64,000 nt of DNA. It comes from Chytriomyces cf. hyalinus JEL632. Taxonomy: Eukaryota > Chytridiomycota > Chytridiomycetes > Chytridiales > Chytriomycetaceae. The notes under the pieces were generated by a model that was given only the letters and a program-made list of their open reading frames with translations, was not told where the DNA came from and made no database searches. Below, in pieces: positions 37,009 to 48,069 of the stretch. The position numbers were made by a program, and so were the translations under genes. How positions within the stretch are numbered: position 1 is the first letter of the stretch; every line of letters begins with the position of its first letter. Where the stretch lies: the NCBI GenBank assembly GCA_025435555.1, contig JAIWWG010000017.1, positions 428,866 to 492,865 on the forward strand, written 5' to 3'.

Positions 37009-38454
37009 GGTTATGACATTGTGGGTCGACTTCTGGCCAACTGTGTCCAAGAAACGTCTCTAACTATGCAAATCACGTCCAGTTATCGAAAAAGTGGCGA
37101 ACCTTTCATCAACCTAATAACCATAATTCCCTTGTTTGCCCCCGGAACAAGCAATGTGGAATATTTTGTCGGATTTCAAGTGGATTTAGTGGAGCAACCT
37201 CGCGCAATTTTGGGGCGCTGTAAAGAAGGAAACTACGTCGCCGGGTACAAAAACTTGGAAGAGCATGCCCCTCGCGAAGTGGACCCTCGAGGAGTGATTG
37301 TCGAAGATTCGTACGCAAGCGAGGGTGGAAGTGCCAGCGGTGGCAACGGACCAGCAGGAATGGGCTCGGGATCGTCATCTATTATCGCATCTGCCTCCCA
37401 TTTGTCACGGAATCTTTTACCTATCCCCGACAATATTGCAGAATCGGTTGTGGACGGTGGAGATTTTGTATTTTTGCTGAGTTTGAGAGCGCGATTCTTG
37501 TATGTGCCACCTAAAGCAAGTGTCGAGCTGCTGGGCTTCCAAGCATCTGAAGTGAATGGGAAGAAGCTACAGGACCATGTACATCCCGCGGATCTGTTGA
37601 GCGCAATACGGGAATTACGAAGTGCAAAGGTCGGCTCTGTAATTAACTTTCTATGCCGGTTTCGGAAGCGAAGCGGAGGATTTATTTATCTCGACGTCAA
37701 CGGACATGTAAGCATCCTTCTGTTCTCCAGCCGCTTCCCACCTCCCCCAAAGTAATCGCACCCAATCCTACAGATTTTTGAAGGCAACAATAGCAACAAA
37801 AAATGCTTTGTCCTTAGCGGAAGGCCCGTCCCAGTTCCAAATACTCCAAACCCACCGTGTGGCCCCAATAAGCACGATCTTTGGCTCAAAATAACCCCCG
37901 AAGGCATCATTCTACTCACATCTTCCCTCAACTACGCTCTCTACGGAATCCCACAACCAACCGCCACTGAAGACGCCACTTCTTCAGTGCCCTATTCCCC
38001 TGCCCTGGGCACCTCCGTCCACGATCTAATTGCAGTCGAAGATCGGCCCACGTTTCATCAGTGCCTATTCCTCGCATGCCGGACACAGAGTGTCATGGAA
38101 TGCATCGTGCGTGGATGCGCTATTGGCGTGAATCGAGACGTAATACGTATGGTCGTAAATCTGATACCCGAAACCGGACCGCAAGCAAGGCACGTATTTA
38201 TGCGGATAGGCCCGCATATACAGGACGATAGCGATGGAGGAAGTGGCGGATTCTCGCGTGGTGCTGATGAAAACGATAGGGGTAAAGGTAGTGGGGTTTG
38301 GCCCTTGGATGGCGTGAGCGTGGATTCTCGGTCCGTGGTCGATTTACTCAAGGTTGGAAATGAAAGCGGGAATGCAACCAGTTTGCATTACGAAATTAAT
38401 GGGCTCAAGGTGCAGAATAAGAAGCTGAGGGAGGAGTTGGAATCGATTTCGTGA
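36284..38454 (+). CDS. White Collar-1-like LOV/PAS photoreceptor without GATA zinc finger
   Basis: About 650 residues. After an N/Q/H-rich leader, a LOV domain spans about residues 95-250: VDLSASFTITNPRLPDDPIVY, LTGYSYSEVLGFNCRFLQAP and FINLITIIPLF. The flavin-adduct cysteine is in NCRFLQ, and the family 'NxxFGFQxDLVE' end reads YFVGFQVDLVEQPRAIL. It is followed by a linker, a second PAS (FLYVPPKASVELLGFQASEV, DHVHPADLLSAI) and a third PAS-like domain (WLKITPEGIILLTSSLNYALY, HDLIAVEDRPTF). The protein stops after a short coiled coil (LHYEINGLKVQNKKLREELE). Ascomycete WC-1 carries a GATA finger after the PAS domains; none is seen before the stop. It would need a WC-2-type partner to bind DNA (inference). 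Introns lie near 36690-36758, 36937-37080 and 37708-37773. Confidence 0.85.
36976..37010 (+). repeat. T12-G23 homopolymer block in intron
   Basis: Twelve T residues run directly into 23 G residues within the intron that separates the two halves of the LOV domain. The G tract could form G-quadruplex in DNA or pre-mRNA. Its exact length may be unreliable in the assembly. Confidence 0.85.
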
Positions 38455-38583
38455 CAGTATCGCTGCGTCAGTGATTTAACATGGTTTTCATTCATGTAAA
38501 TGGGGAGTTGGGTTTTTAGCAAGTCTTAATCTTGTTTTACAATTACATGGCACAGAACAGTCACATAAAAATGATGATAGATG

Positions 38584-41500
38584 TTATTGTAAGCATGCCA
38601 ATTTCATCCAATGCAAAGCAGCCACCAGCCGCAAATCAGGCCCATCTTGCTCCAAAACTTCGACAGATCCAAGCGAGACATTACTTGTCCGCTTGCGTAA
38701 ATCCGCCCGAAATGCCTCCGCCCGTTCATAAATGGCGTCCGAATCTACATCTTCTGTCGCTGTTACGGCCGTGTCTTCGTCCTCTAACCTATCTGCAAAT
38801 TCCCCTTCATCTGAAGAACTCACTTCTCCTTCTCGCGTCTTACCCCTCCATTCAAGTGTATCCTTGTCTACAGCTTCACTTGCCAAGACACCTTCGTCAT
38901 CAAAACACCGACGCATCAAGTCAAACACAGCCGTACCCCATCGATTCTCTGAAAGAAGCACATCCAGTTCTTTCAGCTCATACCGTGCATGCGCAACAAT
39001 CCACAACACTTCCGTAGTGTTTGCACCAGTACCTCCATTTCTCTGTAAATGTGGCGCAAGTCCGCGAAAGTCAATGCACGTTTGAAACATTTCTCGAGAC
39101 CATGCAGTAATCTCGTCCAACCCTTCAAGCACCAGCTTCAAAGAACCCCCATATCCATCAACCGCCGCGTCCCCACGAACCACTTCTCCAAGCTCAACAT
39201 GCCGCGCACAGAGAACCCAGCATTTGAACAAAACAGCCTGCAAAAACAGGACAAGTAGGCGTCCGCTTGAGTCTTCCATTCCACAGTTTTCTGCAGTGAG
39301 GTCATGTATAGATGCGCAGAGGTTATATACGAGTCGCAATTGTGCATGTTGCTGCAGTGGATCTTTTGTGCGCGTCGCTGGTTGCAAGCAGAGGCGGTGA
39401 AGGTCACGTCGGAGGAGTAGGATGGTGTGGGTGAGCAGTGGGTGGATGGCACCGGGGCGCGAAATTGCCCATTCAAGGAGAAGAATAGAAAACTTGATGA
39501 TGCGCGTTTTCTTGCCGTACAAAGAGAAGAAATTCAGGAAGAGTCACCAAAAAAAAAATTGTATAGACCTTTATCCGACGAGACGATAATGCAATCAGAA
39601 TATCTTTTCGCACATTTTTCGCAGTTTCGTACGATGCCCCGCCAGTCTTCAAAAGCGGCCCCTCTCCAGCTCGAAGGCATCCCACCAAACATATCCCTGC
39701 CATTGGGCGCACCTCGAACCAATCATTCGCAAACAGACTCGATGAAGAACCTGCTTGTTGACCCAAAGCTGGCTTTGAGTGCGTGCTGTTGCAGAACGAG
39801 CTAGTTGCCGATAGCGTGTTTCCTGGTCCCTCCAGGGAGGAAATGAGAGCTTGACTCGAAGCATTGTTGGCGGGGGTGTTCCAAATGGTTTCGAAAATAG
39901 CGCGCGCGGCTTGCCAGTCGCACCTGTTTTTGTCAAATGGTTCAAAAACTCGCTGACTGAAGCGACGAGTAAAATAAATTACCGTAATGCAAGATGGCAC
40001 GCCATTTCAAACCACAGCGCCACTGGATAGGCAACGACGGACGGAGACACGGAGGAGATTGCAATGTTCAGAAATCGACTGGATTCATCAGTCAAACCCA
40101 CTTTCCTCCAAATATAATACGCCATAATATTGAAAACAGGGCTTTTTCTGATTGCGCCAACAAAAAGTGGTTGGTGACCATCAGTTCAACTGAGAGGTCG
40201 TGGGCAGGCAAAAAATAACTCAACTGCCATCGATTCAACGCGTCCTGAGCCAACAGCATTCCCTTTTTTACCTTTTTTACCCCAACAACAACTGTCTCGT
40301 TTATCCGGCCGTTCGCAACAAAAGCATCCTCAGGCACACTCTGACGAAAACTTTTGGTTCGAAAACTCTCGGGCGTACTTCCTGGCCCGCCGCCACCAGC
40401 ATCACCCATTGCAAACCCAGCAGCAGCGCTTGAAAACGGATCACTGGCCCATTTTCGCATGCGAAGAACGCCAACAGCGCTTGTGAACGACGCAGACTCA
40501 AACAAGAGCACAAAAATCGCCAACGGTGCGCGCAGGGAGTCTGATCGAGATATCCGAGTCAGGGTCATGATGGCGCTTGACCTGTTGGACGAAAAGCCGA
40601 GAGCTTTGAGGATCGATGCCAGGCCGTATGGGACCTGAAGTAAAGATTTTTGCAAAATTTAGTGGGACGTGATTCCATGGAAACGGAGAAGACACGATCG
40701 TTCGCGCAAGGTCATACAATTTCCAAAACAAAGTCAAAAAACGCAGTTCCGAATGAAACAGTGTCTTGCACGCGAGATTTCTCTCGTTCATAGATGTGTC
40801 GAATTTCGGGTTTAGTCGAAGTAATGTCCAAGTGCTCAATACGCTTCGTCAGTTTTTGGTAGATTCGAAAAGATGCCCTTAATGTCCTGTACGCAGACAC
40901 CAAACGCGTTGGTTGGCCTTCAATAAAGCCCATGGGCATAGAAAGCGTCAGATCTTTCACTCACGATGTTCCTTTGATTTCTCGACCCATGAAAATCTGG
41001 CAAACTCCTTTGAACAAGAGGGTATCAGCGAAGCAGCACTCTGCATCCAGCTGGTATAATTCAAACAAAGAGTCTTGTAGCGCTTTTTCATGTTCAAAAA
41101 TGGATGGCAGAGAAGAAAATAGCGCTCTCTGTCCAGTAAGATCGAAAACAGAGAAATGTTAAAAGCAGACGAAGTAGTGGGAAGATAGAGTAAAAGCAAA
41201 CACACCAATTCTGAAGAATGTTGAAGAAGGTTTCCACAAACAATCTCTGCGCTTTTGATACTTTTTAACGCGTTGCTGATGTCATCTTCGCAGCCGGAGC
41301 TCAACTGGATAAGCATAAACAACTGTGAAAGAGATATATTTTAGTGTCACGCGATATTGCATACACTCAAGTTTAAAATACCTCCGCGAGGTGTAGGGAC
41401 ACTCTTGCGCTTGGAGTCGATGGCGCGATGTTCGTCTTGCTCAATAACAAGCTTTCCGCATCGTCGTAATCACCATTCCACATCAAATTGATGCTGGACA

Positions 41501-42759
41501 TAACAGATTCTGAATGCAGCCATGTCTGCCCAAGCCTAGTGTACGCATCTGTTGAAGTTTCTTTGATTCTGCTTTCAGTTTCGCCCTCTGTCACGCAACT
41601 GGCTTCATTGGGAAACGCATCGTTGGCCAACCGCTGAAAAGCGAGTTGCTCCTTCTTTCGGACACTAAATCCATTCGGTGCAATATCTCCCAAAAACGAA
41701 TCTTCCATTGTGGTATCTGTGGCGCGATGCTGAATAGGCGGACGCACGTTTGAAACTTGATTATGACTTTTCATGTTAAATACGGTCGCGCCACCAGTTG
41801 GAGTACTGCTCAAGCCCGGAGAAGTGACCATTGATGTGGAGGAAAACGGATCATTCGTGTGATTCCGGCCTAACACTGGATATACCGATGGATTGTGTGT
41901 TTCATGATCGGCTTGTGAATCATTTGGGCCATTTGGTCCCGCCACAGTGACTGGGTCAGAATCCAACCTTTTGTTCATAAAGGATGGATTCGGCGCGCTT
42001 GATGAGAATGCAGCCGTTTTTCCAAACAGGGGAGTCAGCATTTCTTTGGCTTCAGGGATGATTGCTGGGTATTCACGATACGTTTGCTGGGGGCTATTCA
42101 AGTCTGGAGCAAGCAAGTCCGGGAATAGAAACACAATTGTAGAGTCTGTTGGAGTGTCGTCCAGTGAAACTGGTGTGGCAGGCAGTTGGTTGAATGTCGG
42201 AAATGGATTGAAGGGTCCGTCCGAAGCGATTCGAGTGGTGGTTGTTGCGTTTGTTGGTGCGTCCAATTCGGGATGAGGTGCATCGTGCGATAGAGAATCG
42301 CATGGGCGCAAGAGCCAGATAGCGGATGGAGTGACGGTGGCGCCGAGTAACAGAAGCAAAGCGTGGACAGATGGGCTTGACAAAAACACGACAACGGCAA
42401 CGCAGATTGAAGCCTTTAAGATGAGTTAAGACAAAGTTTAGAAACATGGAAACACGAATGTCAAGCATTGGGATGAGTAGGACCTGTGCCGCTTCAACGC
42501 GCAGTTGCGGACCCCGGACGACCACCAGCACAGTGCGCATTAAGGCAAGCAGAGGAATATGAACAGAGAACTCGGTGGTAACAAGCACTGTCGCGAACGC
42601 AAACAGAGCGAGACTGAAGACGGCATCGAGGATAGCGACCATGCTGCTGTTTATGTTTGCATGCGCGTACGAGAGGAATGTCCAGTTAGAGACTGTCGAG
42701 CCAGTTGGATTGATGCGAGGCAGCAGCGCCTGTGTTTCGTCGTCCGTGTCGTCGTCCAT
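38584..42759 (-). CDS. TTC39/IML2-like protein with N-terminal membrane segments
   Basis: The start at 42759 (MDDDTDDETQALLPRINP) precedes hydrophobic segments (MVAILDAVFSLALFAFATVLV, PLLALMRTVLVVVRG, and after one intron CVAVVVFLSSPSVHALLLLL), then a long disordered S/T/P/N linker. The TPR/helical part begins with INLMWNGDYDDAESLLLSKT, the entry helix of TTC39/IML2 proteins. It continues with SFGTAFFDFVLEIV-LP plus GLASILKALGFSSNRSSAIM, the family's signature 'G.G.FNL.LSLLP...LLxxxGFxGD' block. The C-terminal exon has RYELKELDVLLSEN and acidic linkers. Yeast Iml2 affects lipid droplets and inclusion clearance. The membrane segments and the linker share one exon with the TPR entry helix, so the fusion is directly visible. 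Confidence 0.65.
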
Positions 42760-42850
42760 TTGTGCGTCACGCTTGACAGCAGAAAATGTAAATATTTATG
42801 CTTTTATATGAGTTCGATGAACTTTGAGGCATCTTAAAGTTTAAAGAAAG
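42760..42850. promoter_or_regulatory. 91-bp bidirectional promoter, TTC39-like / RanBP9-like
   Basis: AT-rich sequence (AAATGTAAATATTTATGCTTTTATATG) separates the divergent starts. No further element is identified. Confidence 0.35.
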
Positions 42851-45628
42851 ATGGAGTACTCATCGACATGGACATCGTCGTCGGACGAAGACGACGACGG
42901 AATGAATGCGGCAAGCGAAGCGTCCGACGCGGAGGACCCAGAAGAAGAAGCAGAGGAGCAGCACGAGAGCGAGGACGACACCCGTGGCGCAGACTATGCC
43001 GACTACGAGTACCAGCACAGCCACACCGAGAGGACATTCTCGGACAGTGCTACGAACTCGCTGCCCTCTTACACGCACGCACTGTTGCTATGTGGGCGGA
43101 GCTGTGAGCGTGGCCACGACAGTGCGCGCGTTCACTCCAACAACTGCGCCAACGGCGTCAACGGAAACAGCGCAAACACGTGTGCGTTTGGTCACAGCCA
43201 CAGTCGCAGCGGCACTGGAAACAGCAACGGCGACTTACTCAATTTGCAGACACAGGCGCAGTATCTGTTGCCTCTCATGGCAGCCAGCAAACACACTGCG
43301 CCGCTTGCGCCGCACTTGCTCTCTGCGCTTGTGCGGCAAGCAATGCCCTCGCATTTCCTGCTCAAAGAGCCGCCCATTCAACTGCGCACGCTGCGAAACA
43401 ATCACCAATTCCTGCTTCTCGATCAATCAGCCACAAGGGCCCGCTACACGGGTCCTGGCGCTTTTGACAAGGACGCTGCTTCAGTTAGATGCAACAAACC
43501 CTGTCCATCTCCTCGCATTCTTCCAATCTTTTATTTTGAAGTCAATGTCATCAGCAAGGGGAGGGACGGATGGATGGGCATGGGTCTATCGGCTCGCGAC
43601 GTTGATTTAGATAGACTTCCTGGTATGATTTGCATTTCACTTGTTTAACTTGTCGCGTCTCTGGGCATACGCATTTAAACCTGCCTTCACCCCGAATGCT
43701 CCATTTCCTCGCGCTTTTCTTTCCAGGCTGGGATCCTCGTTCTTACGGCTACCATGGTGATGATGGGTTCATTTTTGAGTGCACTGGCAAGGGCCGCACA
43801 TTTGGTCCAACGTACACCACTGGGGACGTTGTAGGCTGTCTAGTCAATTACTTTGATAACACCATCTCTTTCACCAAAAATGGACTAATGATTGGTTTGT
43901 ACATAAGCGCCTCATTTCACCTGAAGGCATAAAACTGGCGCGATCTTACTTTCTTGTGAATGCAGGTGTAGCGTTCAAAAACATCTCACCAAGTGTCCCA
44001 TTACATCCTACCGTTGGATTTAGAACACCAGAGGAATGCATGGAAATTAACTTTGGATTCGAAACTCCCTTCAAATTTGACATTGACAGCTATGTCTTGG
44101 TATGTCTCCTCGATTCAAAAAAGGCCATCCTGAAAACCCTCGATTTTAGGAAGCACAACAAAAAATATGGAGAGAAATCCAATCTGTGCCCCTCCAGCCA
44201 ATATCGAAATCTCGTTCCGAACCACCTGTCGCAGAACCCGCAACAACCGATCCAAATTCAAAAAATGCAGTGTTTGAAGCTGCAAATGCAAAACTCCGCG
44301 CTGACCGATTGTCTTCAACATCTGACTTGCTATTGCATAAATTAATTGCGCAGCATTTGGAACATGCTGGATACCATGAAACATCTTCCGCATTGAAAAA
44401 AACTGTTTTGAAATACGACGTCGAGGATGGAATTGAAATCGGTAGTCATGCAACTCGGAGTTTGAAACGCGGCGGTGATTCAAATTCTGCAGAAAGGAGT
44501 TTGATAGAAATCGATCAAGAAAATGATGCCCAAACATCAGAAGCTCTGTCCATTCGAAAACGTGAGTTGCTTTTTTCTTGAATTACATTTGGCTAATACT
44601 TATTTGTTGTTGGAACGCGAAAAAAAGGAATTCGCACGTGCATTCTTTCGGGAGACATCACCGGCGCCGTCTCACTCACTGAACAAAAGTATCCAAACAT
44701 TCTCTCCAAAAACATGCATATTTTCTTTGCCCTCAAATGCCGCGAATTCATCGAGGCCGTTTGTTGGATGCGTGAAATTCCCGAAACCTTCAGCAATGGC
44801 AACAGCAACAAGAACAAGTCTAATCAAAACAGTACAACAAATGGCAACAACATCAGCAACTCCCACAGCGACAAATCAATGAATGAAAAAAGGAACCACA
44901 ATACCACCTTCACAGCTACTCCACTGGTTGCTTCAGAAAGCGATCAAGAACTTCAGGACTCATATATCATATCCTTGGGCCGAACTCTGACTGACATGTT
45001 CACTTCACCAAACACCGAATCATCTCTTCAGTTATCCGCACAAAATGCATTGACGGAACTCTTTAGCCTTGTCGCGTACCCACAGGCAGCCTTGTTGGAT
45101 GCATGGACGGCATGGAAATCACGCGGAAACAGTGATCGGAGGATGAGTAAAGCAAGCACGGCATCATCATCGAGTGATAGCGGTGTTTCAGTCGTTTCAA
45201 GCTCTGCTCCAGTTTTTGTGAGGACTTCTAAATCTCAAAAAAAGCGCTCTGATGTTTTTACGGATACCAACAAGAGTGCGAAAATGAAGTCCACCACTAT
45301 TCAGCACCAGCGAGTGAGAGGAGTAGACGATGAAAAAGCGGCGGCGGGAGACGCGTTAAAGAATTTGCGGAGTATTGGGAATCAAAAAGTATCAGTTCCT
45401 TTGGAAGTCGTGCACCTAATGGATATGGGTGCACGAGATATACTTGCTGGGGCTTTGGATCGGTATATTCTTGGCGAAATGGGTCAGGAAACAGAGTCCG
45501 TTTTGGAAAAACTGGTCCAGCAGACTGTTGTTGTTGCGGGCGAGTGTGGGGAGGCTGGTCCGTGCGCAGTGGTGGGTGGAAGTGGACAGGACGCGCTTTT
45601 GGGGAGTTTGTGGAGGGATTGTTTGTGA
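42851..45628 (+). CDS. RanBP9/RanBP10-like (Gid1-type) CTLH complex subunit
   Basis: Scaffold subunit of the CTLH/GID ubiquitin ligase. After an acidic and N/H-rich leader, the SPRY domain reads IFYFEVNVISKGRDGWMGMG, then GWDPRSYGYHGDDGFIF, FGPTYTTGDVVGC and TISFTKNG. A LisH motif follows (LLLHKLIAQHLEHAGYHETSS), then a CTLH-like helix pair (IRTCILSGDITGAVSLTEQK, NILSKNMHIFFALKCREFIE). A CRA-type C-terminus (LSAQNALTELFSLVAYPQ) is split by long S/N/K-rich insertions. Order and spacing fit RanBP9/10 and yeast Gid1. Short introns lie near 43622-43727, 43893-43965, 44099-44150 and 44562-44628. The ATG at 42851 begins MEYSSTWTSSSDEDDDG. Confidence 0.9.
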
Positions 45629-45749
45629 CATAATTGAAGTTGAAGAAGAAAGTGCGAGAAGAATTTAAATAGTATAACCGTTTGCCCAGAAAGAGTTGAA
45701 AAAGTTGAATGATTTGAACAATTGTTTGCCCCTGAAGAGGAAAGATACG

Positions 45750-46960
45750 AAACGATTTGTTGTTGCTGTTATTATTGCAAATATCGTGATTGAGAAATTT
45801 GAAGTACATCTGGGTTTGTTTGTACCATTCTTCCAACACTATTGAATGGAATCAAAGTGACGTTGGTAGGAATCGGTTTTAGGCGCTCCTGAAGGTGGTT
45901 GCAGTTGCGGTAGCATTGCGTTTCCAGTGGGGAGTTTTGGAAATTTTGGCGGAATGCAAATAGAGCAAGGGTTGGATGGGCGGTCACGTAGTTCCAGAGC
46001 GTGAGGAGGAAATGTCCGTCGGTAAGGCGTGCTGTTCTTTCCTCTTTGCAAGCTGGTTTTGGTAGCGCGGTGATATTGGTCCTTTGTTTGATGGGCAGAT
46101 ATCCCTCCCTGATGAAGTGGAATCATTGAGTAGCGGGACAGTTAAAGGAGTCCATTGGATCTTGGATTCTTACGCAATGAGAGCAGCGAGAAGTTGGTAT
46201 TCGTCACAAATTTTATCGTCCGCGTGAAGGCCAGGCTTGACAGAATCAAAAGGCAGGGTGGAGCCCATCGATGACGATATGTTTGATGTGAGGAAATGTG
46301 ACAAAGGCGGCGATTTGAGGAAGATGGTCAAGATTCCTGAGCTCAACGAGCTGCGTGGAGTAGCCCTGCCAGTAGGCAAGAACGGATTGATCTGAGGTCA
46401 TTTGCAAATTCAGCCAGGCTTGTATTTTCTTTTGGATTGGAGGTAGTGGCGAGGTAGAGACCACGAATCTGCTTGACAGTGTCAAAAGCGAATCCAGTTA
46501 CAGGCAAGGTAGCAGCAAAGGAGAATTCCATGTTGATTTTGATAAGTCGTCCAAAGTTGAACTGTTCGGTTTCGTTGCCAGGGAAGGTATTTGGCACATT
46601 GGTGTAGCTGTTGTAGATATCAAGATATCAGCTCTTCCAGTGAGAGCAGAAAACGCGAATGATTTTAGCGTAGGGTCTTTTTAAGAGGAGCGGCATGGTC
46701 ATGGACGATTCGGAGGAAACATAGCTGGTTTGACCGCCACATGGTCGCAGAGAAGGTGGAACCACCTGGGGAACAATTGAATAGTTTCAAAAGTGAGCAT
46801 GATGCCGCAGAGTTCTGCAGAGTCGGAAGTAGTGGTCTCCTTTGCTGAGTACACAATGGAATGCTGGATGGGTTGGATGGGTGCTTGGGTGTAGCTTTAC
46901 TACGACGCGTTGAAGATGAGCTTTCTTGCCCGAGTATTTTTCGTGTCAATGGTGCTGCCT
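45750..46960 (-). pseudogene. Degenerate minus-strand coding remnant, family unknown
   Basis: Protein-like segments on the minus strand lie in successive different frames without usable splice sites between them. Near 46665-46800 is SATMWRSNQLCFLRIVHDHA. Near 46470-46600 is FNFGRLIKINMEFSFAAT, which runs to VKQIRGLYLATTSNPK. In the next frame is LNLQMTSDQSVLAYWQGYS with FPHIKHIVIDGLHPAF, and one base further on DSVKPGLHADDKICDEYQLL. Near 45770-46110 is an open segment with TDGHFLLTLWNYVTAHPTLAL. The composition suggests an F-box/LRR-like or other helical repeat gene that has taken several frameshifts. Sequencing errors in a live gene would look the same. I cannot name the family. Confidence 0.4.
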
Positions 46961-47071
46961 GTCAAACGTGTTGAAGGACGTTTGGCATCAATGGCCTCGC
47001 AGGATTTAGTGTCGTTTGGAATTTACGTAAATATTTAAAGGCGCATATAAATATATTTTTAAATACATGTT

Positions 47072-47944
47072 ATGGACGCACCAAACCAGAATGCACTAGT
47101 CGAGCGCATCACGACGCTGAGCAATCTGCTACACCAGAACCAGCAACAAGTGCTTCATTTGCAAGATTCGACCGCAGTTCTGAAGGTGGGAGTGCACCTT
47201 GCTTCCTTATATTCCAGCTCGTCGATCGCTGCCAACACGCTTTTTTGAATGCCCATGCTCAACTGCCAACTTGCGTCTTGCTTAGGTCCAACTCGAAGCC
47301 GCGCGCGAACAGGCGCTTGAGAACGAAGCAACGGGCTGCTCCGGTTCGTAATCTCCACACGCATTACACTCTCTGGCTCTGCGATATTGCGAAGATATGC
47401 ATACTCCTCACACCGTCAACTCCCTTATCAGACACGGGGAGCCGCATCATTGAACTGCAACGGGAAAACAAGATACTCAATAATCTCATCAAACAATACG
47501 AAGCATCCATCGAAGCCATTATGATCAAATTCAGATTGCAAACGGTGAATTTCTTGCTGCTGATTTGGCGGCGGTTGTGCTGCGTGCTTGTCCGCATCCA
47601 TTTTCTAAAATGGTTTTTTATCCCGCGTCTTAAGGACTTGGTTCAAAAGCGGAAGCATTCTATGCAGCGGGAAGCGGATGCGGAACTGGCGAAAGAAAAG
47701 GTGTGCTCAATAAGTATTTTGCATATTTTGGCAGTGATTTATGAATTTGCCAAACTGCATGCAGGCCGTCAATGACGAATTACGGAGGGAAAACATATTA
47801 CTTGCAGCAAAACTAAACGAGTCAGTCAATGTGATCCGGCTGGCGCTGGTTGCACATGACAATGATGATGATGACGATGAGCGAGACGCTGGACTGAGAG
47901 GAGCTTCGTTATTACACTCACCGCCTGAAGAGAACAAGAGCTGA
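47072..47944 (+). CDS. SIKE/FGFR1OP2-family coiled-coil protein
   Basis: A small coiled-coil protein in five or so exons. It starts MDAPNQNALVERITTLSNLL. Exons join VQLEAAREQALENE to IIELQRENKILNNLIKQYEA and SIEAIMIKFRL, then KRKHSMQREADAELAKEK and NDELRRENILLAAKLNESVN. It ends with an acidic DNDDDDDERD tail. The 'LQxENxxLxxxLxxHxxxLExIMxKYR' block followed by a second 'NxELRELL' helix is the hallmark of the SIKE1/FGFR1OP2 family, which associates with STRIPAK phosphatase-kinase complexes. Function here is inferred from that similarity. It lies tail-to-tail with NUBPL. Confidence 0.6.
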
Positions 47945-48069
47945 TACCCCTGCGCTCTACTTTTTACTTCATCCTATTTCTGTTTCCTTCTTTTTTTTTC
48001 TCCTCGCAATTGTATTTACGCTGCTTTTTGTCAATATTAAACGGCAAATGACTTCAGACAGGCGGCTTT

